Source: Chloroflexota bacterium (GTDB lineage: Bacteria; Chloroflexota; Limnocylindria; Limnocylindrales; CSP1-4). From it: a stretch of 53,926 nt of DNA. The notes under the pieces were generated by a model. It searched no databases. It was given only the letters and a program-made list of their open reading frames with translations, and was not told where the DNA came from. The DNA lies in contig JAJYNJ010000078.1 in the NCBI GenBank assembly GCA_021786385.1, forward strand, positions 3,922 through 57,847, written 5' to 3'. Positions 30,994 through 38,899 of the stretch are shown piece after piece; position 1 is the stretch's first letter; each line of letters opens with the position of its first letter. The position numbers and the translations under genes were made by a program.

Positions 30994-31851
30994 TCAGACC
31001 GGCGTGCTCACCGCGCCGGTCGGCTGCAGCAGGAAGATCCAGACGTCCCAGAGCTGGTGGCTCACGATGAGCGCCCCGAGCGGGACCCCGGCGGCGTAGA
31101 GCGCGCACCAGTGCGCCCCGGCCACGCTGGCCGCGCCGACCAGCGTGACGTTCCCCGTGACACCGTGCACGCCACCGTAGGCGGCCGCCGCGAGCGCCGC
31201 ACCGCGCCACCGTCCGAAGCGGAGCATCAGCCCCTCCTGGACGAGGCCCCGCCAGAAGAGTTCCTCGGCTGGCGCGACCACCGTGACGAGCCGCAGCGCG
31301 ATCTCGCTACGGGGACGCAGTTCGCGCAAGGCGTAGATCTCGGCGATGTCGCGGGAGCCGCTGGGCACGAAGCGACGGGCGAAGCGATCCCCGAGCGCGA
31401 ACGTGCGGTACAGGAGGGCCGCCGACGCGGCGCCCAGCAGCAGGTCCCAGGGTCGGATGCGGGTGTGTCGGAGCGCCGGCCGAGCGAGTACGGCATACGT
31501 GCCGAGCGCGAGGCCGGTCGTCGTCATGCGCGGCCAGAACCGATCACGTGGCCCCCGGAACGTGGCGGCGAACGCTGCCTGCGCAGCCCCCAGTCCGAAG
31601 GCCACCGCGCCGCCGCCCGGCCGCAGCGTCCTGACCGCGATGGGGGCGGGGGGCGTCGTCCGCGCGGCAGCGAGCACCGGCGGATCGGTCGTTCCTCCTG
31701 CGGACCGAGCGGCCGGGCCGGTCTGGCACGTGGTGGCGAGCGCCCGGGCGGCCGAAGAGAGATCCCGTGTGGCCTGCTCCGCCCGGCGGCGGGTGAACAG
31801 GCCGCGCACTGTTGCTGCGCAGCGCCCCACGGTGCGGCCCATCGGCGGCAT
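30994..31851 (-). CDS. CPBP-family intramembrane protease
   Basis: A 285-residue membrane protein with the CPBP/Abi (CAAX-protease-like) signature. It has EELFWRGLVQE near residue 195 (the Glu-Glu-x3-Arg motif), GGVHGVTGN, and HQLWD near the C-terminus, supplying the metal/catalytic residues of this family. About six hydrophobic helices follow an 80-residue Ala/Arg/Thr-rich N-terminus of uncertain value, so the true start may be further downstream. It starts 9 bp after the stop of the monooxygenase-UbiA fusion and is probably co-transcribed with it. Family members process prenylated or other membrane proteins; a target cannot be named. Confidence 0.8.
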   Translation of the reverse strand: MPPMGRTVGRCAATVRGLFTRRRAEQATRDLSSAARALATTCQTGPAARSAGGTTDPPVLAAARTTPPAPIAVRTLRPGGGAVAFGLGAAQAAFAATFRGPRDRFWPRMTTTGLALGTYAVLARPALRHTRIRPWDLLLGAASAALLYRTFALGDRFARRFVPSGSRDIAEIYALRELRPRSEIALRLVTVVAPAEELFWRGLVQEGLMLRFGRWRGAALAAAAYGGVHGVTGNVTLVGAASVAGAHWCALYAAGVPLGALIVSHQLWDVWIFLLQPTGAVSTPV

Positions 31852-31860
31852 GCCGTCCGA

Positions 31861-33999
31861 TCAGCGCAGGTAGACGCTGAGCACGACGCCCAGCACGAGC
31901 AGCGCGCCGAACGCGAGGTGCAGCCGCGCCGTCTGCAGGTCGATCATGGCGATCGCCCGCGCCTGCCCACTGGCCCCCAGTTCGGCCGAGCGGAGGACCC
32001 GCGCGAGCAGCGGCAGCGAGAGGATCGCGAGCAGCGCACCGATCGGGATCAGCCGCAGCGCGACGGCAAGCGCGAGCGTCATGTAGGCGCCCAGGATCAG
32101 CCCCAGGTAGGCGTAGTGCGCGAACTCCTTGCCGATCCGCGACGAGAGCGTGACGATCCCGGCCCGGGTGTCCTCACTGATGTCGCGCCACTCGTTGCCG
32201 TGGAGGATCGCCGCGACGAGGCAGCCGACCGGGACAGAGAGGACGAGCGCGTTGAGCGACCAGGTCCCGGCCGCTGCGTAGTAGCCGCCCACGGTCATGA
32301 TCGGCCCCATCAGCACGAAGACGAGCGGGACGCCGAGCGCCCGGTACTTGTACTGGAACGGCGGCGCCGTGTAGAAGTAGCCCGCGGCGAGGCCGAGGAT
32401 CCCGAGCAGGGCGATGGGGAGACCGCGGGCGGCGATCAGCGCCACGCCCAACGCGGTCGCCAGAGCAAAGCTCGCGATCGCCAGCAGGTACGCGCTGCGC
32501 TCGCTGATCCGCCCTTTGACGATGGCGTGGCTGGCCCGCGGCGAGGTGATCGTGTCGATCCCTTGCCGCACGTCGTAGATCTCGTTGACGACGTTCGTGC
32601 CGGAGTGCAGCAGCATGCCGCTGATCAGCGCGAGCAGGAAGAGCCCGGGGTCGAAGCGACCGTCGGCGAACGCGAGCGCGCCACCGGCCGCGACGGGCAC
32701 CACCGACGCTGTGTACGCGAATGGCCGCACGATCTCCCATGCCGCGCCGGCGCGGCGCCAGAGCCACGGCCCGAGACCGAGTCGCCGGTCGTCCGCAAGG
32801 CCAACGCCCGCCCGCTCGGCCGGACCCTCGGCCCGCAACGGGAGGGGCCCGCCCGGGACCGTTCCCGGCGCGCCCGCGCCGCTCGCCGATGGCCCGACGG
32901 CCGAGCCTGCGGCGCCCACGACCGCCACATCGCCCACAGCCGACGGCACGCGCGACGTCGCCGGTTCGGGCAGCCGAGCATAAACCTCGGCGGCGGCGAT
33001 CAGTTCCATCACCTGCGCTTCTTCCTGCACCACGGGCTGCAGCAGCGGCAGGTCGAGTCCGGCCGCCGCGTGGAACGCCATCGCCTTCGCCGCGACGTCC
33101 TCGCGGGTACCGCAGAGCATGAAGGCGTCCAGCAGCGCATCGGGGATCAGTTTGGCGGCCTCGTGGTACGCCTCCGCGCGCCACGCCGCCGCCACCCGGT
33201 CGCGCAGCTCGCGCTCGAAGCCGGCGCGCGCCAGCGAGACATCGCTGAGCACCGAGAGCATGTAGATCACGAAGGGCTCGCGTTTGGCCCGGTTGAGTGC
33301 CTCGCGCCGCGTACGGTCGACGAGCGAGAGCAGGTACCCGGCGGACTCGATGGTGGCGGGGTCGCGGCCCGCCGCGGTGGCCGCGTTGCGGAGGCGCTCC
33401 AAGATCCCGGCCAATGACGGGATCGACTCGGCCGGCCGGGCGAGATAGCCGTCAGCCTTCTGGCCGGCGAGGGCGACGAGCTCCTTGCGGTATGCCGCGA
33501 TCAGCAGCGGGATGCGGTGGGGCGGTTCGAACATCGGCTGGATCGGCGGGAGCCCCGGCGTGGCCGAGGGGAGCCGTTCGCCGGCCCACAGTGTGCGCAG
33601 CTGGTCGAGTGCGGTGCTGACCCGTTCGACCGCCTCGTCGGGCGCGTAGGGGATCCCCATCTGCTTCAGGCGGAGCGGGAGGCCCGTGCCGAGCGCCATC
33701 ACGATCCGCCCCGGCGCCATCTCGTCGAGGGCTGACCCGGTCATCGCCAGCACCACGGGATGCCGCGTGTACGGGTTGACCGCACCGAGCGCGATGCGGA
33801 ACCCATCGGGCGTCTCGTCGGCGCCGAGCTCGGCCGCGATCGCGCTCGTGAAGGTGATCGCGTCGCGCTCGAAGGGGGTGTCGTGAATCCAGACCGAGTC
33901 GAGCCCGGCAGCCCGAGCCCTGGCACTCCACGAGACGACCTCGTCGACGGCGCCGCGTGCGGCGAGTCCGAGGCCGACAGGACGTGCGAGACGATCCAT
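31861..33999 (-). CDS. F420-type luciferase-like monooxygenase fused to UbiA/MenA prenyltransferase
   Basis: A 712-residue two-enzyme fusion. Residues about 1-338 are a luciferase-like TIM barrel of the F420-dependent reductase group (GLDSVWIHDTPFERDAITF, RIALGAVNPYTRHPVVLA, RIVMALGTGLPLRLKQMG). Residues about 339-405 are a Pro/Ala/Gly-rich linker. Residues about 410-712 are a UbiA prenyltransferase with about nine helices. It has the first prenyl-diphosphate motif NVVNEIYDVRQGIDT near 470 (Glu for the usual first Asp) and the second GNEWRDISEDTRAGIVTLSS near 600, most like MenA. I infer a membrane-tethered redox enzyme acting on a quinone or other prenylated product. An AAGGGA ribosome site precedes the ATG. 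No stop codon breaks the frame. Confidence 0.85.
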   Translation of the reverse strand: MDRLARPVGLGLAARGAVDEVVSWSARARAAGLDSVWIHDTPFERDAITFTSAIAAELGADETPDGFRIALGAVNPYTRHPVVLAMTGSALDEMAPGRIVMALGTGLPLRLKQMGIPYAPDEAVERVSTALDQLRTLWAGERLPSATPGLPPIQPMFEPPHRIPLLIAAYRKELVALAGQKADGYLARPAESIPSLAGILERLRNAATAAGRDPATIESAGYLLSLVDRTRREALNRAKREPFVIYMLSVLSDVSLARAGFERELRDRVAAAWRAEAYHEAAKLIPDALLDAFMLCGTREDVAAKAMAFHAAAGLDLPLLQPVVQEEAQVMELIAAAEVYARLPEPATSRVPSAVGDVAVVGAAGSAVGPSASGAGAPGTVPGGPLPLRAEGPAERAGVGLADDRRLGLGPWLWRRAGAAWEIVRPFAYTASVVPVAAGGALAFADGRFDPGLFLLALISGMLLHSGTNVVNEIYDVRQGIDTITSPRASHAIVKGRISERSAYLLAIASFALATALGVALIAARGLPIALLGILGLAAGYFYTAPPFQYKYRALGVPLVFVLMGPIMTVGGYYAAAGTWSLNALVLSVPVGCLVAAILHGNEWRDISEDTRAGIVTLSSRIGKEFAHYAYLGLILGAYMTLALAVALRLIPIGALLAILSLPLLARVLRSAELGASGQARAIAMIDLQTARLHLAFGALLVLGVVLSVYLR

Positions 34000-34162
34000 C
34001 AGCGTTCCCTTCGGTCGGCCGTGCAGGCTGGTTGCCCGCACGGGGCATGGTACCGCGCGACGACGTCCCGCCCGCGGGTGCCTCTCTCTCGGGCCTGCCG
34101 ACCGGGGAGGCGTGCCGCAGTTCGCGCGGGTGCGGCGGCGGGCAGAAGTTGACCGCGGATGG

Positions 34163-34168
34163 TACGGT
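34163..34168 (+). promoter_or_regulatory. -10 element (TACGGT) for the 34176-35103 gene pair
   Basis: TACGGT-N7-GTG fits the leaderless pattern. A TTGACC at 34149 is too close to act as its -35. Confidence 0.4.
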
Positions 34169-34175
34169 GGGATGC

Positions 34176-34652
34176 GTGGATGGAGTCGCCGAGCGCCGCC
34201 GCCGTGCGGTTCTGGGGGCGCTCGCCCTGGCGCTGCTCGTCCGCGCGTTGCTGGGCCTGGTCGACGCCGTCGCCATCGCCCGCGGGGGTGTCTTTGCGCT
34301 GCCCACGCCCGAGGCGGTCGCCGTGGCGCCGCCGTCGCCCCTCTGGCCCGCGCTCTTCGCCCTGCTCGCGCTGGGAGGCGGGATCGGGGTGCCCGGGCGC
34401 ATCCTGCTCGGGTGGGTGCTCGGCGTCACTGCGTGTGTCGGATACCTGATCTCGGGCATCGCCGACCTGGGCATGCTGCGCCCCGCCGCGCCACTCGGCG
34501 ACGTGGGGTTCTGGGCCTTTTTCGTGGCCAACCTGGTGGTGCCTGCGGTCGTGCTCGCGGGTCTGCTCACAGCGCGTGGCTGGTTCATGCCGCTGACCTC
34601 CGCGCCGGCCCGGCTGGTCGGCCGCTGGCCTCGGCGGACGCGGCGACGATGA
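34176..34652 (+). CDS. Small membrane protein of unknown function
   Basis: A 158-residue protein with four likely membrane helices (GALALALLVRALLGLVDAVA, LWPALFALLALGGGI, LGWVLGVTACVGYLISGIA, FWAFFVANLVVPAVVLAGLL) and a basic C-terminal tail. I do not recognise a family. The GTG start was chosen because TACGGT lies 7 nt upstream and because upstream codons in this frame lack any ribosome site. The next gene (GNAT) begins 10 bp after its stop on the same strand, so they are probably co-transcribed. Confidence 0.6.
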   Translation: MDGVAERRRRAVLGALALALLVRALLGLVDAVAIARGGVFALPTPEAVAVAPPSPLWPALFALLALGGGIGVPGRILLGWVLGVTACVGYLISGIADLGMLRPAAPLGDVGFWAFFVANLVVPAVVLAGLLTARGWFMPLTSAPARLVGRWPRRTRRR

Positions 34653-34662
34653 CGGCGCGACG

Positions 34663-35103
34663 ATGACGGCGCCGCACGAGGGCGCGCTGCGCGCCGCCAG
34701 AGCGGAGGACGCGACGGCGATCGCCGCACTGCTCACGGCGGAGGGCTACCCGGCCGGGGCCAGCGACATCGTCGAGCGGCTCCGGGCGTTCGACGATGGC
34801 CGGTCCGCGGTGCTGGTCGCGACGGCGCAGGGCGAAGTGGTGGGCTTCGTCGCGGTCCACGTGATGCCGCGTTTCGAGCACGGCGATCGCATCGCACGCA
34901 TCCTTGCGCTCGTCGTCGACGAGGGCGTACGCGAGCGCGGCTTCGGCCATGAGCTGATGATCGCCGCCGAGCAACACGCCCGGGACCAAGGATGTGCCTT
35001 CATCGAGGTGACGGCAGGGCACCACCGGCCCGCCGCCCGCGTCCTGTACGAATCGATCGGCTACGAGCCGGGGGTGGCGGTCTACCTGCGCAAACGCGTC
35101 TGA
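34663..35103 (+). CDS. GNAT-family N-acetyltransferase
   Basis: A 146-residue acetyltransferase predicted to move an acetyl group from acetyl-CoA to an amine. It shows the GNAT core: RAARAEDATAIAALL at the N-terminus, VLVATAQGEVVGFVAVHV (beta 2-3), the acetyl-CoA pyrophosphate loop in VVDEGVRERGFGHELM near residue 85 (R/Q-x-x-G-x-G/A type), and ARVLYESIGYEPG near the end. The substrate cannot be predicted. The ATG is the first after the preceding membrane-protein gene, where a short GACGATGACGGCGC stretch is repeated. Confidence 0.85.
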   Translation: MTAPHEGALRAARAEDATAIAALLTAEGYPAGASDIVERLRAFDDGRSAVLVATAQGEVVGFVAVHVMPRFEHGDRIARILALVVDEGVRERGFGHELMIAAEQHARDQGCAFIEVTAGHHRPAARVLYESIGYEPGVAVYLRKRV

Positions 35104-35250
35104 CCGCACGGCGCGCTTGATCCCTGGGTGCGTTCGACCGCACCGCGCGCATCACCCGCAGCGCATTCCGATCGCGAGCTGCTGCCGTCCCCGGGTCGGT
35201 CGTGGCGAAACCTTCACTCTCCTCGTGGCGCCGCCGCAACGTTCCGTCGG

Positions 35251-35270
35251 CAGACTGGGGACGCAGTCTG
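35251..35270 (+). promoter_or_regulatory. Perfect 7-bp stem-loop before the DoxX-Rieske gene
   Basis: CAGACTG-GGGACG-CAGTCTG is a perfect inverted repeat with a 6-nt loop. It ends 4 nt before the AAGGAGG ribosome site. It could be an operator or an RNA stem next to the ribosome site. Confidence 0.45.
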
Positions 35271-35290
35271 AGCGAAGGAGGTTGGCGTTG

Positions 35291-36580
35291 GTGCGTTCAC
35301 GCCGAGGTGGCGGCAGACGATCGGTTGAGGCACGCGGCGTCACCCCGCCGGCGGGGGCCTCGGGCGCGGGGTTCGCGACACCGCTTGCAGCACCTGGGAT
35401 GCGCGCCGCACCGGGCGCGCCAACCGGCACGGCGGCGTCGGGGTCGCGGCCGGGGTCGCCGCGCCCGCTGGGCACCCGCCAGACTCTCGCCGCGGGGCAG
35501 CGGGGATCGTCGGCCGGGTGGATCCCGGTGGGCGCCCTGCTGCCGCTCCGTCTCTTCGTCGGGTTCACCTTCCTCTACGCCGGCCTCGACAAGCTCGCAC
35601 TCGATCCGACCTTCCTCGACCTCACATCGCGGACGAGCATCCTGGCCCAACTCCAGGGCTACGCCCACGCGTCGCCGCTGGCGCCACTCATCAGCACGCT
35701 CGCTGTTCCCAACGCGTGGCTGGTGGGTCTGCTGATCGCCCTGGCAGAGATTGCGGTCGGGCTCGGCGTGCTGACGGGGCTCGCCTTCCGGGTTGCCGCC
35801 GTGGGCGGCGCCGCGCTCTCCGCCCTCTTCTTCCTGACGGCGTCGTGGAACGTGCACCCGTACTACTACGGCCAGGACTTACCCTACGCGCTCGGCTTCG
35901 TCACCCTCGCGGCGGCGGGTCACGGGGATCGGTACGTGGTGGGGCCATGGCTCGAGCGGCAGCTCGCGCCGCGCACGCCGGCGGGACGGCGGGCCTCCGC
36001 GACGCCCCCGCTGTCGGCCGAGCGCCGCCTGCTGCTCCAGGCCGGCGTGGTTGCGCTGGGCGCGCTCGTCCTCGGTGTGGTGGCTCGGCCGTTGCGCGAC
36101 GTGCTGCTGCCGCTCGGTCCTGCTGGCCGGGCGGGGAGCCCCGGCAGCAGTGCGGGCACGATATCGACTGGGGGCGCTTCGAGCGCGGCGCCGGCCTCAG
36201 GAGCCGGTGGCTCAGGCGCCGCCGCTGGGGTGGCCCCGGGCTCCTCCGACCCGCTCGCGATCGGGACCACGGCCGAGGTCGCCCAGGCCGGTGCGTTCGA
36301 GTTCCAGGTGCCGACGGCGATCGGCAACGCGGCGCCGGGCGATCCGGGCATCGTGGTGGCGCTCGGTAGCGGCAAGTACGCCGCCTTCGACGCCGTCTGC
36401 ACGCACGCGGGCTGCACGGTGGGTTGGGACCCGGGGGCCGGCCTGCTGATCTGTCCGTGCCACGGCGCGGCCTTCGACCCGCGCAACAACGCCCAGCCGG
36501 TGGCGGGTCCGGCAACCGTGCCGCTCGCGGAGCTGCCGATCGCGATCAGCCCGGCGGGCGTGATCACGCTGCGTGCCTGA
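35291..36580 (+). CDS. DoxX-family membrane protein fused to a Rieske domain
   Basis: A 429-residue fusion. After an Ala/Pro/Gly-rich N-terminus (about 75 residues), residues about 78-225 are a DoxX/DoxD four-helix membrane domain (LRLFVGFTFLYAGLDKL). One further helix (LLLQAGVVALGALVLGVVA) and a Ser/Gly/Ala linker follow, then a C-terminal Rieske domain (about 325-428) with CTHAGC and CPCHG, the Cys/His ligands of the [2Fe-2S] cluster. DoxD is the small subunit of archaeal thiosulfate:quinone oxidoreductase; many DoxX proteins have other or unknown roles. I infer an electron-transfer protein whose Rieske head lies outside the membrane. GTG 35291 has AAGGAGG 9 nt upstream. Confidence 0.83.
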   Translation: MRSRRGGGRRSVEARGVTPPAGASGAGFATPLAAPGMRAAPGAPTGTAASGSRPGSPRPLGTRQTLAAGQRGSSAGWIPVGALLPLRLFVGFTFLYAGLDKLALDPTFLDLTSRTSILAQLQGYAHASPLAPLISTLAVPNAWLVGLLIALAEIAVGLGVLTGLAFRVAAVGGAALSALFFLTASWNVHPYYYGQDLPYALGFVTLAAAGHGDRYVVGPWLERQLAPRTPAGRRASATPPLSAERRLLLQAGVVALGALVLGVVARPLRDVLLPLGPAGRAGSPGSSAGTISTGGASSAAPASGAGGSGAAAGVAPGSSDPLAIGTTAEVAQAGAFEFQVPTAIGNAAPGDPGIVVALGSGKYAAFDAVCTHAGCTVGWDPGAGLLICPCHGAAFDPRNNAQPVAGPATVPLAELPIAISPAGVITLRA

Positions 36581-36640
36581 CGGCCCGTGCCCGCGAGCCC
36601 CGGGCCGGCGCTCGCCTGGCGATCGCGGCGCCGCTCCCGG

Positions 36641-36646
36641 TAGACT
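36641..36646 (+). promoter_or_regulatory. -10 element (TAGACT) for the DUF4032-ABC operon
   Basis: TAGACT-N6-GTG matches the leaderless-type arrangement found before other genes in the window. Confidence 0.5.
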
Positions 36647-36652
36647 CATCCC

Positions 36653-37966
36653 GTGTCACCGATCTCGTTTCGCCTGCGCAGCGCCAGCGGCGCCCTACTC
36701 GCCCTGCCCTGGGCTCGCCCCCTCGCGACCTGGGAGGCGGAGGGCGTGGCCTTCCGCGACCTGCCGGTTGGGGCGAGCCGCCACGTGGTGCGCTTCGTGG
36801 AGATCGAGGGCACGCTCTACGCGTTGAAAGAGCTGCCGGTCCACGTCGCCCGCCGTGAGTACGAGACGCTGCGCGAGCTCGAGCGACGCGAGTTTCCGGC
36901 GGTGCGGCCGCTGGGGCTCGTCGAACGGGGCGAGGATGCGGCGGCGATCCTCGTCACGGACTACCTCGCCGGCTCGTTCCAGTTCCGGCGCCTCTTCCAG
37001 CGCCTCCCGGCGAGCTCCCGCAAGCACCGCGATCGGCTCCTCGACGCGATGGCCTGGCTGATGGTCGACCTGCACCGCAACGGCGTCTTCTGGGGCGACT
37101 GTTCGCTCGCGAACACGCTGTTCCGGCGCGATGGGCAGACGCTTCAGGCGTTCCTCGTGGACGCCGAGACGAGCGAGGTGCATCCCTCGCTCACGGATGG
37201 GCAGCGGGCGTTCGACCTGGAGATCCTGGTCGAAAACGTGGCCGGGGACCTGGCCGACATCGGGGCCCAGATCGGGCGGCCCAGCGACCTGCTCGACGAG
37301 GACTTCGAGGCCGCTGAGCGCGTGGCGCAGCGCTACCACGCGCTCTGGGATGAACTGCACCGCGAGGAGTCGATCGGACCGGAGGACCGCTATCGAGTCG
37401 AGGCCCGCGTGCGGCGCCTCAACGAGCTCGGCTTCGCGGTCGAGGAGCTGGCGCTGGAGGCGGAAGGGGATGGCACCGCGGACGGCTCGGGCGGCGATCG
37501 GCTGCGCCTCAGGGTGGCCGTGGCCAGCCGGCGCTTCCACGCCGCGGAGCTGCGCCGCCTGACCGGACTGGAGGCTGGCGAGGGGCAGGCCACGATCCTG
37601 CTCAACGACCTGCACGCCTATCGCGGACGTCTCGAGCGGCGCGAGGGCGCGCCGGTCCCGCAGGCGGAGGCGGCCGAGCGCTGGCTCGCGGAGGTCGTCC
37701 GGCCGACATTGGCCCGCCTCGCGGCCCTCATGCTGCCGGTTTCCGACCTGGTGCAGGCGTACTGCGATCTGCTCGAGGTGCGTTGGCTCCTCTCCGAGGA
37801 GGCCGGCCGGGACGTCGGAGACGACGCCGCCATCGATGCCCTGGTGCGGCGTCGTGCGCCGGCCGAGTCGGCCGCCGGGATGGCGGGCGTCGAGGCACCG
37901 ACCGCCGTGTACGATGTGACGCAATGGCTCGGGGCGCCGACTGCAGTGGGGGGCGATCGGGATTGA
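36653..37966 (+). CDS. DUF4032 protein with kinase-like N-terminus
   Basis: A 437-residue protein matching the DUF4032 family seen in high-GC bacteria. The N-terminal 200 residues look like a lipopolysaccharide-kinase-type fold: YALKELP with Lys59 as a possible ATP-binding residue, VDLHRNGVFWGDCSLANTLF as the catalytic loop (WGDCSLAN resembling HGD-x4-N), and FLVDAETSEV as a metal-binding Asp-x-Glu segment. The rest (about 210-430) is the DUF4032-specific helical part with RYHALWDELHREE. The substrate is unknown. It heads an operon with an ABC exporter (TTGA overlap). GTG start by -10 spacing. Confidence 0.8.
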   Translation: MSPISFRLRSASGALLALPWARPLATWEAEGVAFRDLPVGASRHVVRFVEIEGTLYALKELPVHVARREYETLRELERREFPAVRPLGLVERGEDAAAILVTDYLAGSFQFRRLFQRLPASSRKHRDRLLDAMAWLMVDLHRNGVFWGDCSLANTLFRRDGQTLQAFLVDAETSEVHPSLTDGQRAFDLEILVENVAGDLADIGAQIGRPSDLLDEDFEAAERVAQRYHALWDELHREESIGPEDRYRVEARVRRLNELGFAVEELALEAEGDGTADGSGGDRLRLRVAVASRRFHAAELRRLTGLEAGEGQATILLNDLHAYRGRLERREGAPVPQAEAAERWLAEVVRPTLARLAALMLPVSDLVQAYCDLLEVRWLLSEEAGRDVGDDAAIDALVRRRAPAESAAGMAGVEAPTAVYDVTQWLGAPTAVGGDRD

Positions 37967-38895
37967 ACGCCGAGCTCCAGGAGCCGGTCATCGAGGTCGA
38001 CGGGCTCCGCAAGCGCTATGGCGACGTGGTCGCCGTGGACGGCATCGGTTTCGCGGTGCGGCGCGGCGAGATCTTCGGCCTGCTCGGTCCCAACGGCGCG
38101 GGCAAGACGACCACCGTGGAGATCCTCGAAGGGTTGCGTAAACCCGACGCCGGTACGGTGCGGGTGCTCGGCATCGACGCCGCCCGCGCACCGGAACGGA
38201 TCAAGGAACGGATCGGGGTGCAGCTCCAGACCGTTTCGCTCTATCCGTTCCTCACCGTCACGGAAGTCCTCGATCTCTTTCGCAGCTTCTACCGACACAG
38301 CATGCCGACGGCATGGCTGCTCGAAGCGGTGGAGCTCGGCGAGCGGCGGGACGCGCAGACGCGCCATCTGTCGGGAGGTCAGCGGCAGCGGCTGTCGGTG
38401 GCGCTCGCGCTCGTCAACGACCCCGAGCTCGTCTTCCTCGACGAACCGACGACGGGCATGGACCCCCAGGCGCGCCGCTCGCTCTGGAGCCTCGTGCAGC
38501 GCCTGCGCGAGCAGGGCACGACGGTGCTCCTCACCACCCACTACATGGAGGAAGCCGAGCAACTCTGCGACCGGGTCGCGGTGATGGACCACGGACACGT
38601 GCTCGAGCTGGGCACGGTCGACGAGCTGGTCTCACGGCGCTTCCGCGAGCGCGCCGTGCACTTCGAGACGTTGCCGGAGCTCGACCTCCGGGAGCTCGGC
38701 GACCTCGCCGGCGTAAAGCGGGCGGTCGTCGAGGATGGCCAGACCGTCCTCTACACGGCCGACGTGGGCGCCACTATCGGCGCGTTGCTGGCGCGCACCG
38801 AGGCGCTCGGGCTCGAGCCACGGAACCTGGGCATTCGGCGCGCCACCCTCGAGGACGTCTTCCTCGACCTGACGGGCCACGCGCTCCGGGAGTGA
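37963..38895 (+). CDS. ABC transporter ATP-binding protein
   Basis: ATPase subunit of a two-gene ABC-2 type exporter, 310 residues. All core motifs are intact: Walker A GPNGAGKTTT near residue 44, Q-loop GVQLQTVSLYPFLTV, signature LSGGQRQRLSVAL near 137, Walker B LVFLDEPTTGMD near 157 and the switch His in LLTTHYMEEAE. The C-terminal 90 residues carry a regulatory region typical of drug or lipid exporters. The TTG start overlaps the DUF4032 stop (TTGA) and has a GGGGGG-rich ribosome site. The permease follows 4 bp later. Confidence 0.92.
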   Translation: MNAELQEPVIEVDGLRKRYGDVVAVDGIGFAVRRGEIFGLLGPNGAGKTTTVEILEGLRKPDAGTVRVLGIDAARAPERIKERIGVQLQTVSLYPFLTVTEVLDLFRSFYRHSMPTAWLLEAVELGERRDAQTRHLSGGQRQRLSVALALVNDPELVFLDEPTTGMDPQARRSLWSLVQRLREQGTTVLLTTHYMEEAEQLCDRVAVMDHGHVLELGTVDELVSRRFRERAVHFETLPELDLRELGDLAGVKRAVVEDGQTVLYTADVGATIGALLARTEALGLEPRNLGIRRATLEDVFLDLTGHALRE

Positions 38896-38899
38896 AGCC

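Noticed and set aside
31057-33417. 786-codon plus-strand open frame
   Set aside because: It is antisense to the CPBP and monooxygenase-UbiA genes, both of which have strong motifs. The product is Arg/Glu-rich noise.
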